In this document: positions 50,425 through 60,320 of the stretch, piece after piece | Position numbering within the stretch: the stretch's first letter is position 1 | How the letters are laid out: each line of letters starts with the position of its first letter | Assembly (NCBI GenBank): GCA_963755755.1 | Contig: CAVWLJ010000010.1 | Span: 806,001 to 870,000, forward strand | Reading direction: 5' to 3' | Source of the DNA: DATKNA01 sp963755755 | Lineage (GTDB): Bacteria > Actinomycetota > Actinomycetes > Actinomycetales > Kineosporiaceae | DNA: 64,000 bases | The notes under the pieces: generated by a model | What the model was told of the DNA's origin: nothing | Databases searched by the model: none | What the model saw: the letters and a program-made list of their open reading frames with translations, nothing else | Made by a program: the position numbers and the translations under genes

Positions 50425-51871
50425 CCCGAAGGGCTTTCTCGCCGTCCGCGAGCGCGAGCTCCCGACGCGCCGGCCGGTGCCGGTGCGCATCCAGGACTGG
50501 CGCGAGGTCTACGAGGACACCGACCGCACGGTGCTCCGCCGCCAGGCCGGGCGCTGCATGGACTGCGGCATCCCGTTCTGCCACCACGGCTGCCCGCTCG
50601 GGAACCTCATCCCCGAGTGGAACGACCTCACGTGGCGCGACGACTGGCACGAGGCGATCGAGCGGCTGCACGCGACGAACAACTTCCCGGAGTTCACCGG
50701 GCGGCTCTGCCCGGCGCCGTGCGAGAGCGCGTGCGTGCTCGGCATCAACCAGCCGGCGGTGACGATCAAGCAGGTCGAGGTCTCGATCGTCGACACCGCC
50801 TTCGACAACGGCTGGGTGACGCCCAAGCCGCCGGACCGGCTCACGGGCAAGACCGTCGCCGTCGTCGGCTCCGGGCCGGCCGGCCTCGCCGCCGCGCAGC
50901 AGCTCACGCGCGCGGGCCACACCGTCGCCGTCTACGAGCGGGCCGACCGCGTCGGCGGACTGCTCCGATACGGCATCCCGGAGTTCAAGATGGAGAAGCG
51001 CCACCTCGACCGGCGGCTGGCGCAGATGGAGGCCGAGGGCACCCGGTTCCGCCCGGGCGTGGACGTCGGGCACGACGTGACCGGGCACCAGCTGCGGGAG
51101 CGGTACGACGCCGTCGTGCTCGCGGTCGGAGCGACCGCCTGGCGCGACCTCGACATCCCCGGCCGCGACCTCGACGGGGTGATGCAGGCCATGCAGTACC
51201 TGCCGCCGGCGAACCGGGCGGCGCTGGGCGAGGAGTTCACCGGGGTCTCCGCCGAGGGCAAGGACGTCATCATCATCGGCGGCGGCGACACCGGGGCCGA
51301 CTGCCTCGGGACGGCGCACCGGCAGGGCGCGCGCAGCGTGACGCAGCTGGAGATCATGCCGCGTCCCTCCGACGAGCGGCCCGCGGCGCAGCCGTGGCCG
51401 ACGTACCCCATGACGTACCGGGTCTCCAGTGCGCACGAGGAGGGCGGCGACCGGCTGTACTCGGTGAGCACGCAGGCCTTCCTCGAGGACGACGAGGGCC
51501 GGGTCCGCGCCCTCCGGCTCGTCGAGGTGGAGTTCGTCGACGGGCGCTTCACCCCGGTCGAGGGCTCCGAGCGGGAGATCCCGGCGCAGCTGGTGCTCCT
51601 CGCGATGGGCTTCGTCGGGCCCGAGCGGGGGCCGCTGGTGGAACAGCTCGGCGTCGAGCTCGACCAGCGGGGCACCGTGCGGCGGGACGCGGAGTTCATG
51701 GCCTCGGTCCCCGGCGTGTTCGTGGCCGGGGACGCCGGCCGCGGACAGTCGCTCATCGTCTGGGCCATCGCCGAAGGACGATCGTGTGCGGCCGCCGTCG
51801 ACCGCTGGTTGACTGGCGGTACGGTGCTGCCTGCACCGATCGCGCCCACCGCGCGACCGCTGGTCGCCTGA
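50417..51871 (+). CDS. gltD: Glutamate synthase (NADPH) small chain
   Basis: GltD passes electrons from NADPH through FAD and 4Fe-4S clusters to GltB. The 484-residue product has the N-terminal cysteines CMDCGIPFCHHGCPLGN (about 47-63) and CPAPCESACVLG (about 98-109), an FAD site VAVVGSGPAGLAAAQQL (about 149-165) and an NADPH site IIIGGGDTGADCLG (about 286-299). GTG 50417 overlaps the end of gltB, so the subunits are translationally coupled. Confidence 0.97.
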
Positions 51872-51919
51872 CCCGCACCGGGTCGTCCGACCCTGCGCCG
51901 ACCGAAGGATCACTGAACG

Positions 51920-53353
51920 ATGCGTCGCGCCAAGATCGTCTGCACGCTCGGGCCTGCCGTCGACGGACGGATGGATGAGCTCGTCGATGCCGGGATGGAC
52001 GTCGCCCGGTTCAACCTGAGCCACGGGGCGTACGAGGAGCACCGCGCGCGCTACCTCGCCGTCCGGAAGGCGAGCAACGAGGCGGGCCGGGCGGTCGGCG
52101 TCCTGGTCGACCTCCAGGGCCCGAAGATCCGGGTCGGCCGCTTCGCGAACGGGCCGGTGCAGCTGGTGGACGGCGCCACCTTCACCATCACCACCCGCGA
52201 GGTGCCCGGCGACGTCGACGTCGTCTCGACGACGTACACCGGGCTGCCGCACGACGCCCGGGTCGGCGACCTCATCCTCATCGACGACGGCAAGGTCACC
52301 GTCCGGGTCACGGACATCCAGGGTCAGGACGTCGTCACGCGGGTCGAGGTCGGCGGCGAGGTCTCGAACAACAAGGGACTGAACCTGCCGGGCGTGGCGA
52401 TGAGCGTGCCGGCGCTGTCGGACAAGGACGAGGCCGACCTGCGCTGGGCGCTGCAGCTGCGCGCCGACATGATCGCGCTCTCGTTCGTCCGGAGCGCGAG
52501 CGACATCGACGCCGTGCACAAGATCATGGAGGAGGAGGGGGTCCGGCTCCCGGTCATCGCGAAGATCGAGAAGCCGCAGGCCGTCGACAACCTCGAGGAG
52601 ATCGTCCGCGCGTTCGACGGGATCATGGTCGCCCGCGGCGACCTGGGCGTCGAGCTGCCGCTGGAGCAGGTGCCGCTGGTCCAGAAGTACGCGGTCGAGC
52701 TGGCGCGGCGGGCGGCCAAGCCGGTCATCGTCGCGACGCAGGTGCTCGACTCGATGATCTCGATGCCGCGGCCCACCCGCGCCGAGGTCTCCGACTGCGC
52801 CAACGCCGTCCTCGACGGTGCGGACGCCGTCATGCTCTCCGGCGAGACGAGCGTCGGGAAGTACGCGCTCGAGTCGGTGCGGACGATGGCCCGGATCATC
52901 GAGACCACCGAGGACCAGGGCCTGGAGCGCATCCAGCCGCTCGGCACCCGGCCGTCGACCAAGGGCGGCGCGGTGACCTACGCGGCGGCCACCGTGGGCG
53001 AGCTGCTCGACGTCTCCTACCTCGTCGCGTTCACCCAGAGCGGTGACTCCGCCCGCCGGATGTCCCGGCTGCGCTCGCGGATCCCGCTGCTCGCCTTCAC
53101 GCCGGACCCGGCGGTCCGCTCGCAGCTGGCCCTCACCTGGGGCGTCGAGACGTTCCTCACCGAGTCGGTGGCCCACACCGACGAGATGGTCAAGCAGGTC
53201 GACGAGGCGCTGCTCTCCGTGGCCCGGTGCGAGCGCGGCGAGCAGGTCGTCATCGTCGCCGGCTCGCCGCCCGGGATCCCCGGCTCGCTCAACGCCATGC
53301 GGGTGCACCGCATGGGTGACGCCGTCGGCGGTCTGGCCCCGGCATACAAGTAA
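51920..53353 (+). CDS. pyk: Pyruvate kinase
   Basis: Pyk converts phosphoenolpyruvate and ADP to pyruvate and ATP. The 477-residue product begins MRRAKIVCTLGPA and shows ARFNLSHG (about 33-40), the active-site signature VIAKIEKPQAVDNLEEI (about 213-229), MVARGDLGVELP and ATQVLDSMI. The C-terminal allosteric domain is complete. The gltBD-pyk order matches the lgt-gltBD-pykA order of mycobacteria. A palindromic region and tRNA-Leu follow. Confidence 0.97.
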   Translation: MRRAKIVCTLGPAVDGRMDELVDAGMDVARFNLSHGAYEEHRARYLAVRKASNEAGRAVGVLVDLQGPKIRVGRFANGPVQLVDGATFTITTREVPGDVDVVSTTYTGLPHDARVGDLILIDDGKVTVRVTDIQGQDVVTRVEVGGEVSNNKGLNLPGVAMSVPALSDKDEADLRWALQLRADMIALSFVRSASDIDAVHKIMEEEGVRLPVIAKIEKPQAVDNLEEIVRAFDGIMVARGDLGVELPLEQVPLVQKYAVELARRAAKPVIVATQVLDSMISMPRPTRAEVSDCANAVLDGADAVMLSGETSVGKYALESVRTMARIIETTEDQGLERIQPLGTRPSTKGGAVTYAAATVGELLDVSYLVAFTQSGDSARRMSRLRSRIPLLAFTPDPAVRSQLALTWGVETFLTESVAHTDEMVKQVDEALLSVARCERGEQVVIVAGSPPGIPGSLNAMRVHRMGDAVGGLAPAYK

Positions 53354-53400
53354 GGCAGCGCGGCGCGGCCGGTCCGCGGGCGGGCCGGCGGGACGTCGGC

Positions 53401-53499
53401 GTGCACCCGTTCTCGGGGATTGCACGGGTTGTGCAGGCTTCCGGGGCCGTGGCGAACCCCCACAGCCCGTGCAATGCCGGAGCGGGTCGCGGCGTGCAC
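53401..53499. repeat. Palindromic region after pyk
   Basis: ATTGCACGGGTTGTG (53419-53433) and CACAGCCCGTGCAAT (53461-53475) are inverted copies with one mismatch. Outside them GTGCACCCG... and ...GGCGTGCAC extend the symmetry imperfectly. The region lies between the convergent ends of pyk and tRNA-Leu and could terminate both. The core differs from the TGATCATGCA family. Confidence 0.7.
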
Positions 53500-53617
53500 G
53501 GCGTCCGGGACGCACGCGTGCGTGACGGCTGCTGACGGCGCACTGCATGGCGGCCGGTGCGAACGTCGGCCGGGTGAACGGCGCCGCTGACGGACGGTGT
53601 GGTCGAGCTCGGAGCGG

Positions 53618-53699
53618 TGCCGGGTGCGGGATTCGAACCCGCATGCCTCTCGGCGGCGCATTTTGAGTGCGCTGTGTCTGCCGATTCCACCAACCCGGC
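53618..53699 (-). tRNA. tRNA-Leu (anticodon CAA)
   Basis: On the minus strand the 82-nt gene begins GCCGGGTTGGTGGAATCGG and ends GGTTCGAATCCCGCACCCGGC plus discriminator A. The acceptor stem is a perfect 7 bp (GCCGGGT/ACCCGGC). The anticodon arm is GCGCA-CTCAAAA-TGCGC, so the anticodon is CAA (reads UUG). A long variable arm is present, as in class II tRNAs. CCA is not encoded. Confidence 0.95.
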
Positions 53700-53791
53700 G
53701 GGCCGGGGCGCCCCGGCTGCGTCGAGGATAACGGCCCGCCGCCGGCGGGGTGGCCACCGCGGCCGGGGGGCGGGCCCGGCGGCGACGTCAC

Positions 53792-53797
53792 TAGGCT
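53792..53797 (+). promoter_or_regulatory. -10 box for leaderless pdtaR-like gene
   Basis: TAGGCT lies 7 nt before the ATG at 53805. Confidence 0.5.
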
Positions 53798-53804
53798 GAC
53801 GGTC

Positions 53805-54525
53805 ATGACGGACGAGCTCGCGCCCCCCCGCCCCGCCCGCCGCGTCGTCGTCGCCGAGGACGAGGCGCTGATCCGCCTCGACGTCGTCGAGATGCTCCGT
53901 GACGGCGGTTTCGACGTCGTGGGGGAGGCCGGCGACGGCGAGCAGGCCGTGCAGCTCGCCGAGGAGCACCGGCCCGACCTCGTCGTCCTGGACGTGAAGA
54001 TGCCCGTCCTCGACGGGATCTCGGCGGCGGAGCGGATCGTCCGCGCCCGGATCGCCCCCGTGGTCGCTGCTGACCGCGTTCAGCCAGCGCGAGCTGGTCG
54101 AGCGCGCCCGGGACGCCGGCGCGATGGCCTACGTCGTCAAGCCCTTCACGGCCGCCGATCTGCTGCCCGCGCTCGAGATCGCCCTGAGCCGGCACCAGGA
54201 GATCGTGGCCCTGGAGGCGGAGGTCGCGGACCTCGCGGACCGGTTCGAGACCCGCAAGCTCGTCGACCGCGCGAAGGGCCTGCTGCAGAGCAAGTTCGGC
54301 ATGTCCGAACCGGACGCGTTCCGCTGGATCCAGAAGACGTCGATGGACAAGCGGCTCACGATGCGCGAGGTGGCCGCAGCCGTCGTCAATTCCTCCGCGT
54401 CGGCGGCAGGATCGGCGGCGATCCGGACGGGGACGCCGGCAGCCCCGGCGTCCGGGGCCGCCGCCGGGGCCGATTCGGGCACGGATGCGCCGCAGGATTC
54501 CGCACCGGAATCCCGGGCGGACTGA
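53805..54525 (+). CDS. pdtaR: PdtaR-type ANTAR response regulator, one apparent frameshift
   Basis: The product has a receiver domain (RRVVVAEDEALIRLDVVEML; phospho-acceptor D63 in VVLDVKMPVLDG; Lys in YVVKPF) and a C-terminal ANTAR RNA-binding domain (LVDRAKGLLQSKFGMSEPDAFRWIQ). Phosphorylated ANTAR proteins prevent terminator formation in target mRNAs. At about 54066 the sequence reads GTG GTC GCTGCTGACC with one base extra; removal gives LLTAFSQRELVERARDAGAMA and a 239-residue protein. It ends in an Ala/Gly-rich tail of about 55 residues. M. tuberculosis PdtaR (Rv1626) lies in the same pyk-polA region. The cognate kinase PdtaS is not here. Confidence 0.9.
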
Positions 54526-54801
54526 GGGACTCGGGCCGCATTTCCGGAAGGATTCGGACGCCGGGCGGAAGAGGGCGCGCCGAACGCGTTCGGAGACGGG
54601 ACGTCACTCGGGGTCGCGAGAGATTCATAGGATGACCATGCCACCCCACAGATAACCTCGCTCTGTATCCGAATCGTTGTCGAGATGAGCTCGGCTGTAA
54701 CCTTCCGCGCCGTTCCGCGGCCCGAACCCGGTGATAAGTTCCCCCAGGTCAACGCCGAGACGTCCCGTCCTCGGCGCTCGTCAGAAGCGGAAGAGGTAGA
54801 C

Positions 54802-56076
54802 ATGGCGAAGCCCATGGTGGCCGTGGCCGTCGTCGCGGCCGGGGCGCTCGGCCTGGCCGCGTGCGCCAGTGGCAGCTCCGGCGGCAGCGGCAGCTCCGGC
54901 GGCAGTGGTGGCGGCAAGACCCTGGTCATCGCGACGGACCTGCCCCTGCAGGGGTCCAACAAGGACGCGTCGGACTCCACGAACCAGGCGATCCAGATGT
55001 ACCTGGACTCGATCGGGAACAAGGTCGGCAACTACACGATCCAGCTGTCCAAGTACGACGACTCCACCGCCGCGTCGGCGAAGTGGGACAGCGCGCAGTG
55101 CCAGGCGAATGCCACGAAGCACGTGCAGACGGCCAACGAGATCGCCGTCATGGGCACCCTGAACTCCGGCTGCGCCCAGATCGAGATCCCGATCCTCAAC
55201 CAGGACCCGAACGGTCCGATGGTCATGGTCTCGCACGCGAACACCGCGGTGGGCCTGACGCAGGACAGCGGTCAGCCCGGTGAGCCGGCCAAGTACTACC
55301 CGACCGGTACGCGCAACTACGCCCGTGTGACCACGAACGACAAGGTCCAGGGTTCCGCGGACGCCGCGTTCGCCGCCCAGACCCTCGGCGTCAAGAAGTG
55401 CTACGTGCTCAACGACAACGAGACCTACGGCAAGGGCATCGCGGGCTACTTCGCCGCGGACGCGCCGAACAACGGCATCAAGGTCGTCGGCAACGAGCCG
55501 TGGGACCCGAAGGCCACCAGCTACGTCTCGCTGTTCCAGAAGGTCAAGGCCTCCGGCGCGGACTGCGTCTTCTTCGGCGGCATCTACGACGCCGGCGGCG
55601 CGCAGCTCGTCAAGGACAAGGCCTCGGTGCTCGGCGACAACAACACCGTCAAGGTGCTCGCGCCGGACGGGTTCACCGGCTTCCCGGCCCTGAACAAGAC
55701 CGCGCAGGCGCAGGGCATTTACCTCTCCTTCGCCGGCCTGTCGCTCGACCAGCTCAAGGCCGCGGGTGGCCCGGGCGCCAAGCTCATCGACGACTACACC
55801 AAGAAGTACGGCGGCCCGCCGGCGTCGAGCTACGCCCTCTACGGCGTGGCCGCGGTGCAGGTCATCCTGCAGGCGATCCAGGCGTCGGACGGCACCCGCA
55901 AGGGCGTGCAGCAGGCGCTCTTCAGCAAGGGCGTCACCGTTCCGGCCAGCCAGTCCGTGCTGGGCAAGGACCTCACGATCGACCCGAAGACGGGTGACGT
56001 CTCCGCCAAGGACATCACGATCGAGGTGATCAAGAACCAGGCGGAGACCTTCCTGAAGGTCCAGTCGGTCAGCTGA
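54802..56076 (+). CDS. livK: Branched-chain amino acid ABC transporter, substrate-binding lipoprotein
   Basis: The 424-residue product has a lipoprotein signal with lipobox GLAAC (Cys21), a Gly/Ser-rich linker and a type I periplasmic-binding-protein fold (Peripla_BP_6; KTLVIATDLPLQG, AVMGTLNSGCAQIEIPILNQ, CYVLNDNETYGKGIAGYFA). It would deliver branched-chain amino acids or related ligands to LivHM. GAAGAGG precedes ATG 54802. A perfect palindrome lies just after its stop, separating it from livH. Confidence 0.94.
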   Translation: MAKPMVAVAVVAAGALGLAACASGSSGGSGSSGGSGGGKTLVIATDLPLQGSNKDASDSTNQAIQMYLDSIGNKVGNYTIQLSKYDDSTAASAKWDSAQCQANATKHVQTANEIAVMGTLNSGCAQIEIPILNQDPNGPMVMVSHANTAVGLTQDSGQPGEPAKYYPTGTRNYARVTTNDKVQGSADAAFAAQTLGVKKCYVLNDNETYGKGIAGYFAADAPNNGIKVVGNEPWDPKATSYVSLFQKVKASGADCVFFGGIYDAGGAQLVKDKASVLGDNNTVKVLAPDGFTGFPALNKTAQAQGIYLSFAGLSLDQLKAAGGPGAKLIDDYTKKYGGPPASSYALYGVAAVQVILQAIQASDGTRKGVQQALFSKGVTVPASQSVLGKDLTIDPKTGDVSAKDITIEVIKNQAETFLKVQSVS

Positions 56077-56080
56077 GCAG

Positions 56081-56120
56081 AACGGGCCCGGGCGGGGAGT
56101 ACTCCCCGCCCGGGCCCGTT
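56081..56120 (+). terminator. Perfect 40-bp palindrome between livK and livH
   Basis: Positions 56081-56100 and 56101-56120 are exact reverse complements, centred on AGTACT. The folded RNA would be a very GC-rich stem followed by GTTACC. It starts 4 nt after the livK stop and probably reduces readthrough into livH, giving more binding protein than permease. There is no T-tract, so classic rho-independent termination is uncertain. Confidence 0.75.
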
Positions 56121-56230
56121 GTTACCCTTCGCCCAAGCCGTGCCAGATCGCCAGACCGGCGGTCTGGCACAGCCATGGCGGTCGCGGCCCGTCGGCGTAC
56201 AGGAGATGCCATGAGTACAGAGGTGGTCAG

Positions 56231-57272
56231 ATGACTCAGTCCGTGGTCGGGAAGGCGGAGTTCCGCGAGGAGCGGCTACGGCTCTCCTGGGTCTCCATGC
56301 TCGGTCTGGCTCTCGTCTCACTCCTCGTGCTCTGGGCGGTCGTCCAGGCGGTGACCAAGCCCTCGCAGTTCGCGTCGGCGGTTGTCACGGGCGTGAACAA
56401 CGGCGCGCTCTACGCGCTGATCGCTCTCGGGTACACCCTGGTCTACGGGATCATCGAGCTGATCAACTTCAGCCACGGCGATCTCTTCATGCTGGCGACG
56501 ATCCTCGCGGGTTTCGTCATCGTCACCGTCTTCGGTGCCACCTCGCCGAGCGTGTACGCGATGTTCGTCGCGATCGTCGCCCTGTTCGTCTGCATGGGCG
56601 GTGGCGCAGGCCTCAACGTCGCTGCCGAGCGGCTCGCCTACCGGCGCCTGCGGCGCGCGCCGAAGCTGGCGCCGCTGATCACCGCGGTCGGCCTGAGCTT
56701 CGTCTACCAGTTCTTCGGCGTCCTGACCAACGGCTCGGCCCAGAGGCCGTGGAACACCATTCTGGGCGATTCCGGCTTCACTATCGGCGGCGTCAAGATC
56801 AATTGGATGACGATCGTCGTCATCGCGGTCACGGTCCCGTTGCTCCTCGCCATGAGCTGGCTCGTGACCAGCACCCGGCAGGGCAAGGCCATGCGGGCGA
56901 CCGCCCAGGACCAGGACGCCGCCCGGCTCATGGGGATCGACGTCGACCGCACGATCGCGTTCACCTTCGGGCTCGGCGGCGCGCTCGCCGGCGCGGCCGG
57001 CGTCCTCTGGCTGGAGAGCAGCGGCATCACCCGTTGGGACGCCGGGTTCCGGCTCGGGTTGTTCGCGTTCACGGCCGCTGTGCTGGGCGGGATCGGCAAC
57101 CTCACCGGCGCCGTCGTCGGCGGCTTTCTCATCGGTCTCGTCGGCAGCCTCAACGACAGCCTCGGGCTCGGCCAGCGAATGGGGGCAGACGGTGATCTTC
57201 ACCATCCTCATCGTCCTCATGGTGTTCAAGCCCGAGGGCATCCTCGGCCGACCGAGCGTGGAGAAGGTCTGA
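56231..57272 (+). CDS. livH: Branched-chain amino acid ABC transporter permease LivH, one apparent frameshift
   Basis: The product has about eight membrane helices with the LivH signatures NGALYALIALGYTLVYGIIELINFSHG and AAGVLWLESSGI...AVLGGIGNLTGAVVGG. At 57178-57179 the sequence reads CAG CGA ATGGGGGCAG with one A too many; removal gives QRWGQTVIFTILIVLMVFKPEGILGR and a 346-residue protein ending at 57272. As given, the last helix would be lost. The first in-frame ATG after a short upstream frame (56210-56233) is used. livM follows directly. Confidence 0.9.
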
Positions 57273-57273
57273 C

Positions 57274-58521
57274 ATGGCCACCGCCGTCGAATCCCACCGC
57301 CCCACCGGATGGCGCCGTTTCTTCACGTTCCCGATCGTGTTCACCGCGCTCGCACTGCTGATCTTCTTCTTCTACCAGACCGTGCTGCCCAAGCTGGTCG
57401 CACCGGTGCAGACCTTCGTGGGCGGGTGGTTCCCGCTGACCGGGATCAACCAGTGCATCATCTGGGCGATGCTCGCGGTCGGCCTCAACATCGTCGTCGG
57501 TTACGCCGGCCTGCTCGACCTGGGCTACGTCGCGTTCTGGGCGATCGGTGGTTACGTCGCGGGGTGGATCATGTCGCCCTTCTTCGCCCAGTGGAAGTTC
57601 AACTTCTTCGGCACCAACGCCGCCGGTTTCGAACAGGGCATCCACGTCAACTTCTGGCTGGTGCTGCCGATCGCTGCCGCCTTCTGCGCCTTGTGGGGCG
57701 TGATCATCGGTGCGCCCACGCTGCGGCTGAAGAGCGACTACCTGGCGTTGGTGACGCTGGGGTTCGGCGAGATCGCGATCGAGTTCTTCCGCAACGGCGA
57801 CAACGTCTTCGGGTTCAACCTCACCAACAGCAGCCGGGCGATCACCCCTCTCGACGCCATCCCGCTGGGCCCGTTCGCGCTGATCCCCGGGGTCCCCGAG
57901 CGGCTGGGTCCGTTCGACAGCAGCTACAAGTTCCTCGTGTACTCGCTGCTGGCGGCTTTCGCGATCTTCGTGTCGCTGCGGATCCGCGTCGGCCGGCTCG
58001 GGCGGGCCTGGCTCGCCATCCGCGAGGACGAGCTCGCCGCGAGCATGATGGGCGTCCCGCTCATGCGGACCAAGCTGGCCGCCTACGCGGTCGGGGCGGC
58101 GCTGGGCGGGATCGGCGGGGTCGCCTACGTGTCGCTGACGAACACGGTGAACGCCGACGACTTCCAGTTCGCGAACTCCATCATCCTGCTGGCGATGGTC
58201 GTGCTGGGCGGCATGGGCAACGTCTGGGGCGTGTTCCTCGGGGCGCTGGTCCTCGAGTGGATCAATGCCATCGGTTTGCAGCAATTCGGATCGACGTTCA
58301 ACTCGTCCTTCGGCACCCAGGTCAACTTCCCGTCGTACAACTTCCTCATCTTCGGGGCGTTGCTGATCCTCATGATGCTGTTCCGTCGGGAGGGACTGCT
58401 GCCGGAGGCGCGGACCAAGCGCGTGCTGCAGGAACCCGACCGGGTCACCGCCGAGTCCCTCGGCGCGGACATGGAGGGTACGGATCCGGATCTGGAGGAT
58501 CTGGAGGGGACGAAGGTATGA
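57274..58521 (+). CDS. livM: Branched-chain amino acid ABC transporter permease LivM
   Basis: The 415-residue product has about ten membrane helices. LivM signatures are LNIVVGYAGLLDLGYVAFWAIGGY (about 70-93) and LGGIGGVAYVSL...ILLAMVVLGGMGNVWGVFLGA (about 276-325). The EAA-like loop WLAIREDELAASMMGV (about 246-261) is the contact to the ATPases. An acidic cytosolic tail follows. ATG 57274 lies 1 nt after the corrected livH stop. It is intact, unlike livH, livG and livF, and overlaps livG by 4 nt. Confidence 0.95.
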   Translation: MATAVESHRPTGWRRFFTFPIVFTALALLIFFFYQTVLPKLVAPVQTFVGGWFPLTGINQCIIWAMLAVGLNIVVGYAGLLDLGYVAFWAIGGYVAGWIMSPFFAQWKFNFFGTNAAGFEQGIHVNFWLVLPIAAAFCALWGVIIGAPTLRLKSDYLALVTLGFGEIAIEFFRNGDNVFGFNLTNSSRAITPLDAIPLGPFALIPGVPERLGPFDSSYKFLVYSLLAAFAIFVSLRIRVGRLGRAWLAIREDELAASMMGVPLMRTKLAAYAVGAALGGIGGVAYVSLTNTVNADDFQFANSIILLAMVVLGGMGNVWGVFLGALVLEWINAIGLQQFGSTFNSSFGTQVNFPSYNFLIFGALLILMMLFRREGLLPEARTKRVLQEPDRVTAESLGADMEGTDPDLEDLEGTKV

Positions 58522-59346
58522 CCACCGCCGAGGTGAGGGCCGGCGCGATCGCGCCGCCGCTGAGCATGCGCGCCGAGGGCATCACGATCCGCTTCGGCGG
58601 CCTGACCGCGGTCCGGGAGCGTCGACTTCACCATTCCGGACCAGTCGATCGTCAGTCTCATCGGCCCCAACGGCGCGGGGAAGACGACGTTCTTCAACGT
58701 GCTCACGGGCCTGTACAAGCCCTCGGCAGGTCGGGTCTACCTGGGGGAGCGGGAGGTGACCGGGCTCGCCCCGCACCGCATCGCGAGCCTCGGCCTGGCC
58801 CGCACCTTCCAGAACATCCGGCTCTTCAACCAGATGACCGCCGAGGAGAACGTCCTCGTCGCGATGCACTCGCACATGGCCTCCGGCGTGTTCCGCACCG
58901 TGCTCAAGACGCCGAGGCAGCGCCGGGAGGAGCGCGAGGGCCGGGAGACGGCCCGCGAGCTCCTCGAGTTCGTCGGCATCGGCCGCACGGCGGACGAGTA
59001 CGCGAGCAATCTGTCCTACGGCGACCAGCGCCGTCTCGAGGTCGCCCGCGCGCTCGCCCTGCGCCCCAAGGTCCTGCTGCTCGACGAGCCGACGGCGGGC
59101 ATGAACCCGCAGGAGTCGGCACGCTTCGTCGACTTCGTGCACCGGGTCCGCGACGAGCAGCGGATCGCCGTCCTGCTCATCGAGCACGACATGAGCGTCG
59201 TCATGCGGGTGAGCGAGCGGATCACCGTGCTCGACCGGGGCGAGAAGATCGCCGAGGGCGGTCCCGACGACATCCGGAACGACCAGCGCGTCGTCGAGGC
59301 GTACCTGGGCAAGAGCGGCACCGAGGGCTACGGGAGCGACGCATGA
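58518..59346 (+). CDS. livG: Branched-chain amino acid ABC transporter ATPase LivG, one apparent frameshift
   Basis: The product has Walker A GPNGAGKTT, signature LSYGDQRRLEVARAL, Walker B VLLLDEPTAGMNP and switch His in LIEHDMSVVM. At 58617-58621 the sequence reads GTC CGG GAG C GTC GAC TTC; removing the C gives TAVREVDFTIPDQSIVSLIG and a normal 275-residue LivG. As given, Walker A would be out of frame with the start. ATG 58518 overlaps the livM stop, and livF overlaps its own stop. Confidence 0.92.
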
Positions 59347-60102
59347 CCGCCGACAGTACGGCCCCCGCCCCGGTGGGCACGCGCGCCGAGGGCGCCCTGC
59401 TCGCGGTCTCGGATCTGCACGTCTTCTACGGCAACATCGCCGCGGTCCGCGGCCTCTCGCTGGCCGTGCGGCCCGGCGAGATCGTGACGCTGATCGGCTC
59501 GAACGGCGCCGGGAAGTCCACGACGCTCCGGACGATCTCCGGGCTGCTGCGCCCGCGGCGCGGCTCGGTGACGTTCGAGGGCCGCGACATCACCCGGATG
59601 GCGGGCCACAACGTCGTCGCGGCGGGCATCTGCCACTCGCCGGAGGGGCGGCGGATCTTCCCGCGCATGACCGTGGACGAGAACCTCGACCTCGGCGCCT
59701 TCCTGCGCAAGGACCCGCAGGGGATCAAGGCCGACCGGGACCGGGTGCTCGAGCTGTTCCCGCGGCTGCAGGAGCGACTCGCGCAGAAGGCGGGCACGCT
59801 CTCCGGCGGCGAGCAGCAGATGCTCGCCGTCGGCCGCGCGCTCATGGGTTCGCCCAAGCTGCTGCTCCTGGACGAGCCGTCCATGGGACTGGCGCCGGTG
59901 CTCGTCGACCTCATCTTCGACACCATCCAGACGATCCGCGACCAGGGCACGACGGTCCTGGTCGTCGAGCAGAACGCGCTCGCGGCGCTGCGGATCGCCG
60001 ACTACGCCTACCTCATGGAGTCGGGCCAGCTGAAGCTCGACGGGCGCGGCGCCGACCTCGCGAAGAGACGACGACATCGTGCGCGCCTACCTCGGCGGCT
60101 GA
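59343..60102 (+). CDS. livF: Branched-chain amino acid ABC transporter ATPase LivF, one apparent frameshift at the 3' end
   Basis: The product has Walker A GSNGAGKST (about 53-61), CHSPEGRRIFPRMTV, signature LSGGEQQMLAVGRAL and Walker B LLLLDEPSMGLAP. At 60063-60067 the sequence reads GCG AAG A GAC GAC GAC; removing the extra A yields the family ending DDDIVRAYLGG and a stop at 60100-60102 (252 residues). As given, the frame runs on without a proper end. It completes the livKHMGF operon, which has all five components. Confidence 0.93.
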
Positions 60103-60320
60103 CCCACCTCCCGTTCGGACGGCCTTCCCCCCGTCCACCCGCGGTCCTTCGACGACGACCGCAGGTGGCGGGGGTGAGCCGTTCGTCGGAGACCTGGACG
60201 CCCGCGGCGCGTCGTCGCGTCCGGCGGCCGCGCACCGCGCCCCTACAGTCGAGGCGTCGCAGGGGGTGCGGGCATGGTGCGGCGGCTCCGGCGGAGCCGC
60301 CCGAGGTCGAGGAGGCTCGC

